This document shows positions 48,957-57,829 of a DNA stretch of 64,000 bases, piece by piece. Every line of letters starts with the position of its first letter. Position 1 is the first letter of the stretch. This DNA comes from Pyxidicoccus caerfyrddinensis (GTDB taxonomy: Bacteria > Myxococcota > Myxococcia > Myxococcales > Myxococcaceae). The notes below the pieces were generated by a model. It saw only the letters and a list, made by a program, of their open reading frames with translations, ran no database searches and was not told the DNA's origin. The position numbers and the translations under genes are program-made. Location: positions 496,001 to 560,000 of the forward strand of contig NZ_JAAIYA010000004.1 in NCBI RefSeq assembly GCF_010894405.1. Reading direction: 5' to 3'.

Positions 48957-50888
48957 ATGGCAATCATCTCCGCCGACACCTTCCGTCCCTTGAAGCGCCA
49001 CATCGGCTGCCGGCTCCAGCAGGGCGTCCCCATCGTGGACGCGGACTGGAACGAGCTGGAGGACATCCGGAGGTTCGAGCTCCGGGCCTTCCTGAAGTGG
49101 TTCATCGGGGACGGCATCCCCGAGGGCACCGACGGCTTCCGGATGGTGGGACAGAACCAGCCCAACGACTTCCTCATCAGCGCCGGGACTCCGCCGGCGG
49201 TGCTGTCCACGGACCCGGTGGAGCACGCGCTGCGCGACATCGGGCGCCTGCTGGTGGACGGGCGCGACATCCTGCTCGACGCGGACCTGCGCTACCGCCA
49301 GCAGCCCCTGCACGTCAGCCAGCCCGGCGCCGCGGCGCTGGCGGCCGCCCTGGGCGTGCCCACCGTGCCGGAGCTGCCGAGCCTGAATGGCGAGGTGCTC
49401 GTCTACGTGGACATCTGGGACCGGGTGCTCACCCCCGCCGAGGACCCCTCGCTGCTGTTCCCCGGCCTGGGCACCGAGAGCTGCGCGCGGCTCAAGCGCG
49501 AGTGGGTGGTGCGCGCACGGGTGTCCGCCACCGCGCCCAGGCTCACGGCGCCCGCGGACCCGGACTACCTGGCGGGCCACAGCTACTACGCACTCGCCCG
49601 GGTGCTCCGCCGCACCACCAGCCCCAACGTGGTCAGCACCGACGTGGTGGACCTGCGCGCGCGCCGGCTCTTCCTCCCGTCGGCGACGCTCATCGAGGAC
49701 GTGCTGGGCACCACCGCGGACCGCTACCGCCAGGGGCAGGACCGCCCGGCCATCAACCTCCGGGCCGCCATCAATGCGCTGCTGAGAGGCGAGCTCCCCG
49801 GCACGCCGGACGCGGCGATCTCCCCGACCGCCACCCCGTTCATCATGATGCGCGCGTTCACCTTCGACAGGAGCAACGGGCTGCTGGCGGCCTGGCAGTC
49901 GACCGGGGTGGGCAGCAACTACCAGGTGTTCATCAATCGGTTGTCGCTGGGCAACATCCCCGGCGGATTCGACCCCGTGCCCGTGCAGGTCACCGCCACC
50001 ACCAACCACCCATACCCGCCGTCCATCGCGGTGCTGCCCAACGGAGAGGTCCTCGTCGCCTACACTGAGGTCGACGCGAACTTCAGCGACTCCAACGCGC
50101 TCTACAAGCGAGCCCCCTACTCCGCGCTGGCGACCGCGCCCGAGCTGCCGGTGGCGAACACCCCGCAGTTCGAGGCGGCCCCCATGGTGCTCGTCAGCGG
50201 CAACGTGGCCGTGTTCATCTTCGCGCTCCTCACCGGCGGCACGTCGCAGTGGTGCTTCCGCCGCCTGCGGCACACGGACAACACCTGGCTGGACGCCAAC
50301 CCGGTGGTCCTCGCCCCCCAGGAGGTCACGAGCTTCCTGCACGCCGCCGTGGCGGAGGACGGCCGCATCTGGGTGCTGTCCCCCACGAGAAACGACAAGG
50401 TGTACGTGCTCTCGCTGGACCCCGTGACGGGCGTGGTCTCCAACAACTCGATGTTCGACGCGGACATACCCGACCCGCAGACCTTCATCCTTCCGACGAA
50501 GGCCGGGCCGGTCTTCGCCTTCTGGCTGACCAGCTCGGGCGTGGTGATGACCCGCTTCGCGGCCGGTGTCTGGGACTCCGTGCAGGTCCTCCCGTTCACC
50601 GTGCACGAAGACCTCAACCCGACGGCGGTGGAGGACGCGTACGGCGGGCTGTGGCTGTACTTCTCCCGGGGCTCACCGAGCCGCCTGTACTACGTCCGTC
50701 GCGAGCCGGCCGACGGCAGGTGGGGACTCGTGCGGCAACTGACCGTCCCCCCCAACGGCAACTCGAACGACTCCATCCCCTTCTCGCTCCAGGCGCCGGA
50801 CCGCTCGACCTGGATCTTCTGGCAGAGCGACCGGAACGGCGGGGGAAACCAGAACATCTTCTACAAGCAGGTCTTCAATTCCATCTGA
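48957..50888 (+). CDS. Fibre-like protein: DUF6519-type N-terminus, propeller-like C-terminus
   Basis: A 643-residue protein. The first ~60 residues (FRPLKRHIGCRLQQGVPIVD, then ADWNELEDIRRFE) match the attachment region of DUF6519-type proteins encoded at the end of tail operons. Residues ~60-285 form a middle region. From ~300 to the end there are repeated strand blocks with Asp/Asn-rich turns (MLSLDPVTG-like VYVLSLDPVTGVVSNNSM, STWIFWQSDRNGGGNQNIFY) that look like a sialidase- or lectin-like propeller. It is the best candidate for the receptor-binding fibre. No toxin-like gene follows. Confidence 0.65.
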   Translation: MAIISADTFRPLKRHIGCRLQQGVPIVDADWNELEDIRRFELRAFLKWFIGDGIPEGTDGFRMVGQNQPNDFLISAGTPPAVLSTDPVEHALRDIGRLLVDGRDILLDADLRYRQQPLHVSQPGAAALAAALGVPTVPELPSLNGEVLVYVDIWDRVLTPAEDPSLLFPGLGTESCARLKREWVVRARVSATAPRLTAPADPDYLAGHSYYALARVLRRTTSPNVVSTDVVDLRARRLFLPSATLIEDVLGTTADRYRQGQDRPAINLRAAINALLRGELPGTPDAAISPTATPFIMMRAFTFDRSNGLLAAWQSTGVGSNYQVFINRLSLGNIPGGFDPVPVQVTATTNHPYPPSIAVLPNGEVLVAYTEVDANFSDSNALYKRAPYSALATAPELPVANTPQFEAAPMVLVSGNVAVFIFALLTGGTSQWCFRRLRHTDNTWLDANPVVLAPQEVTSFLHAAVAEDGRIWVLSPTRNDKVYVLSLDPVTGVVSNNSMFDADIPDPQTFILPTKAGPVFAFWLTSSGVVMTRFAAGVWDSVQVLPFTVHEDLNPTAVEDAYGGLWLYFSRGSPSRLYYVRREPADGRWGLVRQLTVPPNGNSNDSIPFSLQAPDRSTWIFWQSDRNGGGNQNIFYKQVFNSI

Positions 50889-50960
50889 GAGGAGGCGGCC
50901 TCCAGCAACTGGATTGCGCGGGGCCGACCGGGCACGCATGATGCGCCCGGACCCGCCCCC

Positions 50961-52364
50961 ATGTCCTCGAGTCCCTCCGAGTCCTCCCCACCTTCCAGCC
51001 CCAGCCCCCCCCGCACCGCGGTATGGCGGGCGCTGGGCGCGCTGGTGGGACTGGCGCTGGCGTGCGTGACGGCGGCGACGGGCGGCGCCCCGGGCTTCCT
51101 CGAGCACGGCCTCTATGACGCCGCGGTGAGCCGCTGGCTCCCCGGCGTGCCCACGAGCGCGGACCTGGTGCTGGTGGAGGTGGACGACCGGACGCTGGCG
51201 ACGCTCGGGGAGCGCTGGCCGCTGTCCCGGGCGACGTGGGCCCGGGCCTTCCGCGCGCTGGCGGCGCAGCGCCCCGCGGCGGTGGCGGTGGACGTGGTGT
51301 TCGACCAGCCCGGGCCTCGCGATGCGCTGGACCTGGGGGAGGAGGTGCTGGAGGCCCTCCAGGACTCGGGCCTCGCGGCTCAGCCCGCGGGGGCCGCGCT
51401 GGTGACGCGGCTGGAGGCCCGGCTGCATGCGGCGGACGGGGATGCCCGGCTGGCCGAGGCGCTCTCGGAGGGCAGCGGCGTCATCCTCGGCGCTGCGGCG
51501 CTGACGGGCGACGTCCCGGTGATGGCGCCGATGGAGGATGAAGCTCCGGGGGCGCCACTGGCCCTGCCCATTCCGGTGGAAGCGCTGCGGCTCCAGGCCC
51601 CGGCAATCGCGGGGAGCATCGCGCCGCTCCGGCTCGCGGCGCGAGGCAGCGGCACGCTGAACATGTGGGTGGACGCCGACGGCGTCATCCGCCGCTATCC
51701 GTACGCCGTGAATGTGGGCGGCCGGGCCTGGCCGTCGCTGGCGCTGGCCACCGCGCTGCACCTGATGCCCGAGCGGGCCGCTTCGCTGCTGAAGCTGGCG
51801 GCGCTCGACGACGGCGCGCCGCTGATGCGACTGCCCGCTCCGGACTGGCTGCCCCGGGTGAGCCTGGGGGACGTGCTGAGCGCGGAGCCGGGCTCGGTGG
51901 GGCTGGACCTGGCGCTGCGTGGGAAGACCGTTTTCGTGGGCGTCACCGCGACGGGGCTGCACGGCCAGAGCACGCTGCCCGGACAGGTGGCTGTGCCCGG
52001 CGTGGAGATTCACGCCTTCGCCCTGGACAACCTCCGCGCGGGCCGGCTGCTGCGCTCGTCGGGCGTGGTGGCGCTCACGGGCGTGCTGGAGACAGCGGCG
52101 GTGCTGCTGGCCTTCGCGCTGCTCTGCCGGCGCGCACGCTCCCTGCGTTCGGTGCTGGGGTGGGCGGTGCTGCTCGCGGTGCTGCACGGCGTCCTCGTCG
52201 GCTGGCTGGCCGCGGACCTGGGGTGGGTGGTGCCGCTGGTGCCCGCGTGGGTGGGGCTGCTGCTGATGCTGCTGGTGGACGCCGTGGCGCGTGGGGAGGA
52301 GCTGGGCCGGCAGCGCAGCGCCCTGCGCCGGCTGTTCTCCCGCTATCCGCAGGCGACGTCCTGA
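50961..52364 (+). CDS. CHASE2-domain membrane protein without output domain
   Basis: A 467-residue protein with one N-terminal membrane segment (~25-45), a large periplasmic CHASE2 domain (~50-370: LVLVEVDDRTLATLGERWPL, AVAVDVVFDQPGPRD, LRGKTVFVGVTATGLHG) and three closely spaced membrane segments at the end (~375-450). CHASE2 proteins normally continue into an adenylate cyclase, kinase or GGDEF domain. Here the chain stops at RSALRRLFSRYPQATS, which looks like the first few residues of the usual linker. It is either a truncated receptor or acts through a separate protein. Confidence 0.88.
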   Translation: MSSSPSESSPPSSPSPPRTAVWRALGALVGLALACVTAATGGAPGFLEHGLYDAAVSRWLPGVPTSADLVLVEVDDRTLATLGERWPLSRATWARAFRALAAQRPAAVAVDVVFDQPGPRDALDLGEEVLEALQDSGLAAQPAGAALVTRLEARLHAADGDARLAEALSEGSGVILGAAALTGDVPVMAPMEDEAPGAPLALPIPVEALRLQAPAIAGSIAPLRLAARGSGTLNMWVDADGVIRRYPYAVNVGGRAWPSLALATALHLMPERAASLLKLAALDDGAPLMRLPAPDWLPRVSLGDVLSAEPGSVGLDLALRGKTVFVGVTATGLHGQSTLPGQVAVPGVEIHAFALDNLRAGRLLRSSGVVALTGVLETAAVLLAFALLCRRARSLRSVLGWAVLLAVLHGVLVGWLAADLGWVVPLVPAWVGLLLMLLVDAVARGEELGRQRSALRRLFSRYPQATS

Positions 52365-52470
52365 GCGTCCGTGAAGCTCCCTCGAGCTCTCCGGCGACTC
52401 GCGGCCGACGGTGCGGCGTGCCTGCTTGGATGCTCCGGCCACGGCGGTTCCATGGCAGCATCCCGGGTAC

Positions 52471-54270
52471 ATGGCTCCGTACGCCCTCATCGCCGAGCCC
52501 GACCCGGGCCGCGCCGCCGTCCTCGTCGCCCTCCTCCGGGAAGTAGGGCTGGAGGGCGTGGCGGCCCGTGACGGCGCGGATGCGCAGGAGGTGGTGCGCC
52601 AGCGCGGCGCGCCCCGGCTGCTCATCACCGACCTGGCCCTGCCCCGGGTGGACGGCTTCGCGCTGCTGACGTGGCTGCGCGAGCGCGAGGACGCGGCCGC
52701 GACGCAGGTGGTGGTGGTGACGGCCTTCGACGAGCTGCGCGTGCGCGCCTGGCAGCTCAAGGACGTGCTGGGCATCCACGCGCTCCTGAGCCGCCGCGCC
52801 ACGCCGGAGCTGGTGCGGGACACCGTGAAGCGGGTGCTGGACGGCCAGCGCTCCGCCCTCCCTGACCTGACGGAGCCGGCCGCCGAGCAGGAGCGCCAGC
52901 GGCTGGCGCGCATCGAAGCGATGCGGCTGGTGGACGAGGGGCCACCGGACGAGGAGCTGCAGCAGCTGGTCGTCGAGGTGGCGCAGGCCTTCGGCGTGCC
53001 GGTGGCGCTGCTGTCGCTGGTGTTGGGAGACCGGCAGTGGTTCAAGGCGCACGTGGGGCTGCCGCCGTCGCTCGCGCGGGACAGGGGAACGCCCCGTGAC
53101 TGGTCCTTCTGCCACCACGTGGTGCAGGGCCGCGAGTCGCTGGTGGTGCCGGACGCCACGCGCCACCCGGTGTTCCGCGACAACCCGCTGGTGCGCGAAG
53201 GCATCGTCGGCAGCTACGCGGGCGCGCCGCTGCTGACGTCCACGGGCGAGGTGCTCGGCTCGCTGTGTGTCATCGACACGCGGCCGCTGGTGCTCGGCTC
53301 GGAGGACCTGGCGGCCCTGCGCGAGCTGGCCCGGCGCGTGGCGGAGGACCTGGAGCAGAAGGGGCACTCGCGCCAGGGGACCCTGGCCCCGGACCTGGCG
53401 CGCGCGCCGAAGGAGCCCGCACTCACGGAGGCCTCGGCGCTGGCGCTGCTGCGAGACGCGGTGCAGGCCGTGGACGTGCCGGTGCTGCTGGTGGCCCCGG
53501 GACGGCGTCCGTACGCGGGCAACGGCGCGCTGGCGGAGTGGCTGGCCCTGCCGTCGGAGCGCATCTCCGGAATGACACTGGAGGCCTTCTGCCAGCACGT
53601 GGCGGGGCTGACGGCGGACCCGGCGGCCACGCTGCGGCAGCTCGACCTGGCCTCCGAGTCCTCGCGCGGGCTGCACCTCACCCTGGCCCTGGAGCGTCCC
53701 CAGCCCCGGCGGCTGCGGTGGGTGGCGCGGCCCTTCCCGGTGCCCGGCGGCGTGGCGCAGCTGTTGACGCTCGTGGACGTCGGTGGCGCGCGCTCTCCGC
53801 GGGAGGAGCGGGAGCGGCTGCTGCGCGTGGATGCGCTGACGGGCCTGGACACGCGGCGCGCGGGCGAGGAGCGGCTGCTGCGAGAGATTGGCCGCTGCCG
53901 GCGGGACGGGCTGCCCTTCAGCCTGCTGCTCGTGGACCCGGTGGGGCTGGGCCGGCTCAACGCCACCCGCGGCTTCGACGCCGGGGATGCCTCGCTGCGC
54001 GACGTGGCACGCCGGGTGGAGGAAATGTGCGGGCGCTCCGGGTTCGCCGTGCGCTGGGAGGGCGGCACGCTGCTCGGCGCGCTCCCCGGCGTGGAGGCCA
54101 CGGGCGCGGAAGGCCTGCGCCAGCAGTTCCAGTCCGTGCAGGGGGCGCCGGAGGTGGTGTCCGCGACGGTCTCCGTGGAGGGCGAGGAGGACCCACAGCG
54201 CACCCTCGCGCGGGCGCAGGCGGCGCTGGTCCGGGCGAAGGCGGAGCACCGGGCGGCGCACCCGGGGTGA
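52471..54270 (+). CDS. REC-GAF protein with degenerate GGDEF domain
   Basis: A 599-residue soluble protein. Receiver at 1-115 (phospho-acceptor in LLITDLALPRVDG), GAF at ~140-300 (VALLSLVLGDRQWFKAHVGL, DWSFCHHVV, GSYAGAPLLTSTGEVLGSLC), a PAS-like middle, and a C-terminal GGDEF-like domain (~445-590; RVDALTGLDTRRAG, LLLVDPVGLGRLNATRGFDA). The active-site motif reads WEGGTLLGA instead of GGD/EEF, so no diguanylate cyclase activity is expected; binding of c-di-GMP or GTP could remain. Start ATG 52471 (MAPYALIAEPD) is chosen because the receiver begins there. Confidence 0.85.
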   Translation: MAPYALIAEPDPGRAAVLVALLREVGLEGVAARDGADAQEVVRQRGAPRLLITDLALPRVDGFALLTWLREREDAAATQVVVVTAFDELRVRAWQLKDVLGIHALLSRRATPELVRDTVKRVLDGQRSALPDLTEPAAEQERQRLARIEAMRLVDEGPPDEELQQLVVEVAQAFGVPVALLSLVLGDRQWFKAHVGLPPSLARDRGTPRDWSFCHHVVQGRESLVVPDATRHPVFRDNPLVREGIVGSYAGAPLLTSTGEVLGSLCVIDTRPLVLGSEDLAALRELARRVAEDLEQKGHSRQGTLAPDLARAPKEPALTEASALALLRDAVQAVDVPVLLVAPGRRPYAGNGALAEWLALPSERISGMTLEAFCQHVAGLTADPAATLRQLDLASESSRGLHLTLALERPQPRRLRWVARPFPVPGGVAQLLTLVDVGGARSPREERERLLRVDALTGLDTRRAGEERLLREIGRCRRDGLPFSLLLVDPVGLGRLNATRGFDAGDASLRDVARRVEEMCGRSGFAVRWEGGTLLGALPGVEATGAEGLRQQFQSVQGAPEVVSATVSVEGEEDPQRTLARAQAALVRAKAEHRAAHPG

Positions 54271-54333
54271 GCCGGCTCGCGAGCCGGTGTATGAAGAGAG
54301 GGCTTCCGCACGTCTCGCGGAAGCGGAGGCTGC

Positions 54334-54921
54334 ATGCCCTCGTCCGCAGTGCCCGACCGACTCCGCCTGCCTTTCGACTTCGACGCGGCCCGGCTCCAGG
54401 AGGACCTGGCGCGGCTGGGCCCCGACATCTGGGTGCCTCACTTCAACAAGCGCTACTACGAGGGTGAGTGGAGCGGCGTGCCCCTGCGCTCCATTGGCGG
54501 CATGGAGGGACGCATCTACCCCGACCCCACCGGCAGGGAGCGCTACGCGGACACGCCGCTGCTCGCGCGGTGCCCCTACTTCCAGGAGGCGCTGGCCGCG
54601 TTCCAGTGTCCCATCGGCTCGGCGCGGTTGCTGAAGCTCGCGGCGGGGGCCGTCATCCGCGAGCACACCGACTACAACCTGGGCTTCGAGGACGGCGAGG
54701 TGCGGCTCCACATCCCCATCGTCACCCATTCGGACGTGGCCTTCTTCCTCGCGGGGAGGCGCGTGGTGCTCCAGCCCGGCGAGTGCTGGTACCTGAACTT
54801 CAACCTCCCCCACCGGGTGGAGAACCCCAGCGACACGGACCGCGTCCACCTGGTGCTGGACTGCGTGGTGGATGACTGGCTGCGTGCCGTCTTCGACCGG
54901 GCCACCGCCCATGCCGCTTGA
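54334..54921 (+). CDS. Aspartyl/asparaginyl beta-hydroxylase-family protein
   Basis: A 195-residue Fe(II)/2-oxoglutarate-dependent dioxygenase of the AspH type. Visible family features are ARLLKLAAGAVIREHTDYNL (first His and Asp of the iron site), GEVRLHIPIVTHSDVAFFL, and ECWYLNFNLPHRVENPSDTD (second His and 2-oxoglutarate arginine). It would hydroxylate Asp or Asn side chains of peptides or proteins. GGAGG lies before the ATG. Its end overlaps the start of the Nif11-like gene by 11 bases, so the two are coupled. Confidence 0.92.
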   Translation: MPSSAVPDRLRLPFDFDAARLQEDLARLGPDIWVPHFNKRYYEGEWSGVPLRSIGGMEGRIYPDPTGRERYADTPLLARCPYFQEALAAFQCPIGSARLLKLAAGAVIREHTDYNLGFEDGEVRLHIPIVTHSDVAFFLAGRRVVLQPGECWYLNFNLPHRVENPSDTDRVHLVLDCVVDDWLRAVFDRATAHAA

Positions 54922-55117
54922 GGACTTCGAGCGCTTCCGCCGGCTCGTCCTGGAGGACGTGACGTTGCAGGAGGCGCTGAAGGCGACGGCGGACGTGCCG
55001 GCCTTCCTCGCGCTGGCGCGGAGGCTGGGCGCCGAGCGCGGGTGTCACTTCACCGAGGAAGAGCTGCGGGAGACCATGCGCGCCGCCCGCCGCACGTGGC
55101 TGGAGAGCTGGATATGA
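54911..55117 (+). CDS. Nif11-like small protein / possible RiPP leader-type peptide
   Basis: A 68-residue protein with the Nif11 domain pattern: MPLEDFERFRRLVLEDVTLQ, then VPAFLALARRLGAERGCHFT and EEELRETMRAARRT. Nif11 domains serve as leader peptides of ribosomally made natural products and as small accessory proteins. No double-glycine site and no long core follow; only TWLESWI remains after the domain. It could be a precursor with a very short core, or a stand-alone recognition protein. It is held between the hydroxylase gene (11-base overlap) and the sulfotransferase gene (ATGA overlap). Confidence 0.75.
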   Translation: MPLEDFERFRRLVLEDVTLQEALKATADVPAFLALARRLGAERGCHFTEEELRETMRAARRTWLESWI

Positions 55118-56109
55118 GCCACGGCCCGGACGACGCGCGGCTGGAGGGCTGGGCGCCCTGTCGCGTCTCCCTCGCGGACGGCGCGCCACGCGTGGAGTGG
55201 TGCCACCTGGGAGCGCAGCGCTTCACGGCCCCGTTCTTCGACCAGACGCTGGAGCGCCGGCTCCGCCATCCCTTCGCCCTGCTCTTCCGCCACCAGACGT
55301 CGATGGAGGACCTGGTGCGGCGCCACGCGGAGCGGCCCGGGCTGCCGGTGCGGGGGCTCGTGTTCCACATGTCCCGCTGCGGCTCCACGCTGGTGGCGCA
55401 ACTGCTGGCGGCACTCCCGCGCCACATCGTCCTGTCCGAGGCCGGGCCGGTGGACACTGTGCTGCGCGCCCACCTGCGCATGCCCGGCATCACGGACGCG
55501 CAGCGGATTGAGTGGCTGCGGGCGGTGGTGGGCGCGCTCGGCCAGCGGCGCTTTCCCGAGGAGGAGGCGGTGTTCCTCAAGCTGGACGCGTGGCACGTGC
55601 TGGAACTGCCGCTGCTCCAGCGCGCCTTTCCGGGCGTGCCGTGGCTCTTCCTCTACCGGGAGCCGGTGGAGGTCATGGCCTCGCACCAGAACCACCGGGG
55701 CGCGCACATGCTGCCGGGCCTCCTGGAGCCCGCGCTGCTCGGGCTGGAGGCCGGTGCACTGGAGGGGATGCCGCTGGAGGAGTACGGGGCCCGGGTCCTG
55801 GCCCGCCTGTGCGAAGCGGGGCTGCGGGGCTACCGCGAGCGACAGGGCCCGGCACGGCTGCTGGACTACCGGCGGATTGCGACGGACGGCGCGGCGCTCC
55901 TCTCGGACCTCTTCGGTCTGGAGCTGACACCCGAGGACGCCGAGCGCCTGCGCGGCGCGGCGGAGCGGGACGCGAAGAACCCCGTGCTGCCCTTCGCGGA
56001 CGACACCGCGGACAAGGCGCACAGAGTCTCTGGCGTGTCGCGTGAGATGGCGGAGCGCTACCTCCGCCCCGTCTACGAAGCCCTGGAGGCCGAGCGCCTC
56101 CGGGGGTGA
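55114..56109 (+). CDS. Sulfotransferase-family protein
   Basis: A 331-residue P-loop sulfotransferase. The 5'-phosphosulfate loop is FHMSRCGSTLVAQLLA (near residues 88-103) and the 3'-phosphate segment is WLFLYREPVEVMASHQNHRG (near 176-195). YLRPVYEALEAERL closes the chain. It would move a sulfuryl group from PAPS to an acceptor, perhaps a hydroxyl made by the adjacent dioxygenase, but that is a guess. Translationally coupled to the Nif11-like gene. It converges with the PfkB-family gene, 6 bases apart. Confidence 0.85.
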   Translation: MSHGPDDARLEGWAPCRVSLADGAPRVEWCHLGAQRFTAPFFDQTLERRLRHPFALLFRHQTSMEDLVRRHAERPGLPVRGLVFHMSRCGSTLVAQLLAALPRHIVLSEAGPVDTVLRAHLRMPGITDAQRIEWLRAVVGALGQRRFPEEEAVFLKLDAWHVLELPLLQRAFPGVPWLFLYREPVEVMASHQNHRGAHMLPGLLEPALLGLEAGALEGMPLEEYGARVLARLCEAGLRGYRERQGPARLLDYRRIATDGAALLSDLFGLELTPEDAERLRGAAERDAKNPVLPFADDTADKAHRVSGVSREMAERYLRPVYEALEAERLRG

Positions 56110-56115
56110 CCGGGG

Positions 56116-57081
56116 CTACAGCGGGGACGCCTCGGCCGACAGTCCGGCGGGCCCCAGCAGTGCGAGCCGGGATTCCACCTGCTCGCGCGTGGGCAGCCCC
56201 CCGAGCGCGCCCAGGCGCATCGTCGCCAGCGCGGACGCCTCGTGCGCGAAGCGCGCCGCCTGTGCCAGCGACTTCCCCTCCGTCAGGGCCACGGCGAGCG
56301 CCGCGCAGAACGCATCTCCCGCGCCGGTGGTGTCCGCCCGCTCCACGGACAGGTCCGGCAGCCACAGCTCGCCTTCGGAGGTCAGGACGAGGCTGCCGTC
56401 CGGCGACGCCACCACCACGCCGCCCACGCCCCGCCGCAACAGGTTCTCCGCCGCCTGCCGGGCCGAGCCCCTGTCCCTGACCTCCACGCCCGTGAGGGCC
56501 TCGGCCTCCTCCGCGTTGGGGCGGATGACGTGGACGGCCTCCAGCAGGTCCTCCGGCAGCGACATCGCGGGCGCCGGGTCCAGCACCACACGCGTGCCGG
56601 CCGCCCGGGCGTGGTGGACGGCGGCGCTGACCACGTCCATCGGCACCTCCAGGTCCACCAGCAGCACGCTCGCGGCGGAGATGCGCTCCTCCGCCTGCAT
56701 CACGTCCGCGACCCGCATGCAGAGGTTCGCCCCCGGCGAGGCAAGGGTCTGCTTCCTTCCAGCCTCGTCCACCATCTCCAGCACCACGCCGGTGAGGGCG
56801 GACGGGTCTCTCGCCACCGCTCCGATGTCCACGCCCTCGCCCTCGAGCTGCTCCAGCAGCGCGAGCCCGCGCGGATCCATGCCCACGCGGCCGACCAGCG
56901 CCACGCGCGCCCCCAGCCGCGCCGCGCCCACGGCGCCGTCGGCTCCCTTGCCCCCGAGGCTCTCCAGGAACAGATGCCCCCGCACGTTGTCGCCAGGCCC
57001 GGGCAGGCGAGGGCCCTGCACCAGGAAGTCCGTGTTGATTCCGCCGACCACGACGATGTCGGCCTGCTCGCCAGTTGCCAT
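56116..57081 (-). CDS. PfkB-family carbohydrate kinase (ribokinase-like)
   Basis: A 321-residue ribokinase-fold kinase. The N-terminal substrate motif is VVVGGINTDFLVQGPRLPGP and ESLGGKGADGAVGAARLGA, where most ribokinases have GGKGANQA. The C-terminal catalytic signature is DTTGAGDAFCAAL with its Asp base and anion hole. It phosphorylates a sugar or nucleoside hydroxyl; ribose is likely but the Asn-to-Asp change near the sugar site leaves it open. Strong AGGAGGAGG ribosome-binding site before the ATG. No sugar transporter is adjacent. Confidence 0.88.
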   Translation of the reverse strand: MATGEQADIVVVGGINTDFLVQGPRLPGPGDNVRGHLFLESLGGKGADGAVGAARLGARVALVGRVGMDPRGLALLEQLEGEGVDIGAVARDPSALTGVVLEMVDEAGRKQTLASPGANLCMRVADVMQAEERISAASVLLVDLEVPMDVVSAAVHHARAAGTRVVLDPAPAMSLPEDLLEAVHVIRPNAEEAEALTGVEVRDRGSARQAAENLLRRGVGGVVVASPDGSLVLTSEGELWLPDLSVERADTTGAGDAFCAALAVALTEGKSLAQAARFAHEASALATMRLGALGGLPTREQVESRLALLGPAGLSAEASPL

Positions 57082-57325
57082 GGCCCACCTCCTCCTCGGG
57101 CCCGTCAGGCGTACCCGGTCAACCGGCCAGGGCCGCCCCTCCCTGCTGCCCTGGGAAGGCGGGTCGCCACGCGGGCATGCGACAGCCTTGAAGGTACGCA
57201 CGGCACCAGCGCGAGCCCCGGATGGCATGCCCTCCGCCCTGCGTCCGGGCGGAAGACCCGGGGCCTCCTCCCAGGCCCGCCCTGGCAGGGTGAAGCAGGC
57301 GAGCAGTGCCGCTCCTCGTCAGGTC

Positions 57326-57829
57326 TCAGCGCCGACGCGCCGCCACGGACACCGCTTCCTGAAGCAGCGCCGTCAGCCGCGTGCTCGTCCGGGCCTCCTG
57401 GCTGGAGAGCACCCGCCACGCGCCGTCCCGCGTGTGCACCACCACCTGGTACGAGTCCTCCGCGAGGAGGAGCCGGGCGATGGAGCCGAAGAACACCAGC
57501 GCGAGCAGGACCATCCCGGCCTCGTAGAGCCCTCTTTGCGCCGACGCAGCGACGGACAGCGCGGACAGCAGCGGAAGCCCCACGCTCATGGACAGCGCGA
57601 GCGTGGCCAGCACGGGCCTCAGGCTCGGCGAGCGGCGGATGGACTCCACGCGCAGCACGTCCGCGAGGGGCTGGGTGCGGCCCCGAGCCACCACGCAGTC
57701 GGACGTGACGAGGACGCCGTGCGCCTGGAACAACGGCACCTCGGCGGGAGGAGGCTGCGCCACCGCCACCGGGCGCTGCGGAAACACGAGGACATTGGGC
57801 AGCAGGACCGCGGCCTGTGGCTTCATCAT
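57326..57829 (-). CDS. Small membrane protein of DUF6232 type
   Basis: A 167-residue protein. A short N-terminal strand block (LFQAHGVLVTSDCVVARGRT, LADVLRVESIRR) is followed by two membrane segments (~78-97 and ~110-130) and a C-terminal strand-helix (SYQVVVHTRDGAWRVLSSQE). This is the layout of the DUF6232 family; function unknown. The first of two adjacent ATGs (57829) is used, with GGAG 7 bases upstream. It overlaps the pseudo-receiver gene by 4 bases and is probably expressed with it. Confidence 0.7.
   Translation of the reverse strand: MMKPQAAVLLPNVLVFPQRPVAVAQPPPAEVPLFQAHGVLVTSDCVVARGRTQPLADVLRVESIRRSPSLRPVLATLALSMSVGLPLLSALSVAASAQRGLYEAGMVLLALVFFGSIARLLLAEDSYQVVVHTRDGAWRVLSSQEARTSTRLTALLQEAVSVAARRR

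Noticed and set aside
44022..50606. A 2194-codon open frame on the minus strand across the tail operon
   Set aside because: It is antisense to five well-supported genes, is rich in Arg/His/Gln/Gly as expected from the reverse of GC-rich codons, and has no recognisable domain. Other long antisense frames (for example 28350-32993, 37092-40448, 1853-3247) are rejected for the same reason.
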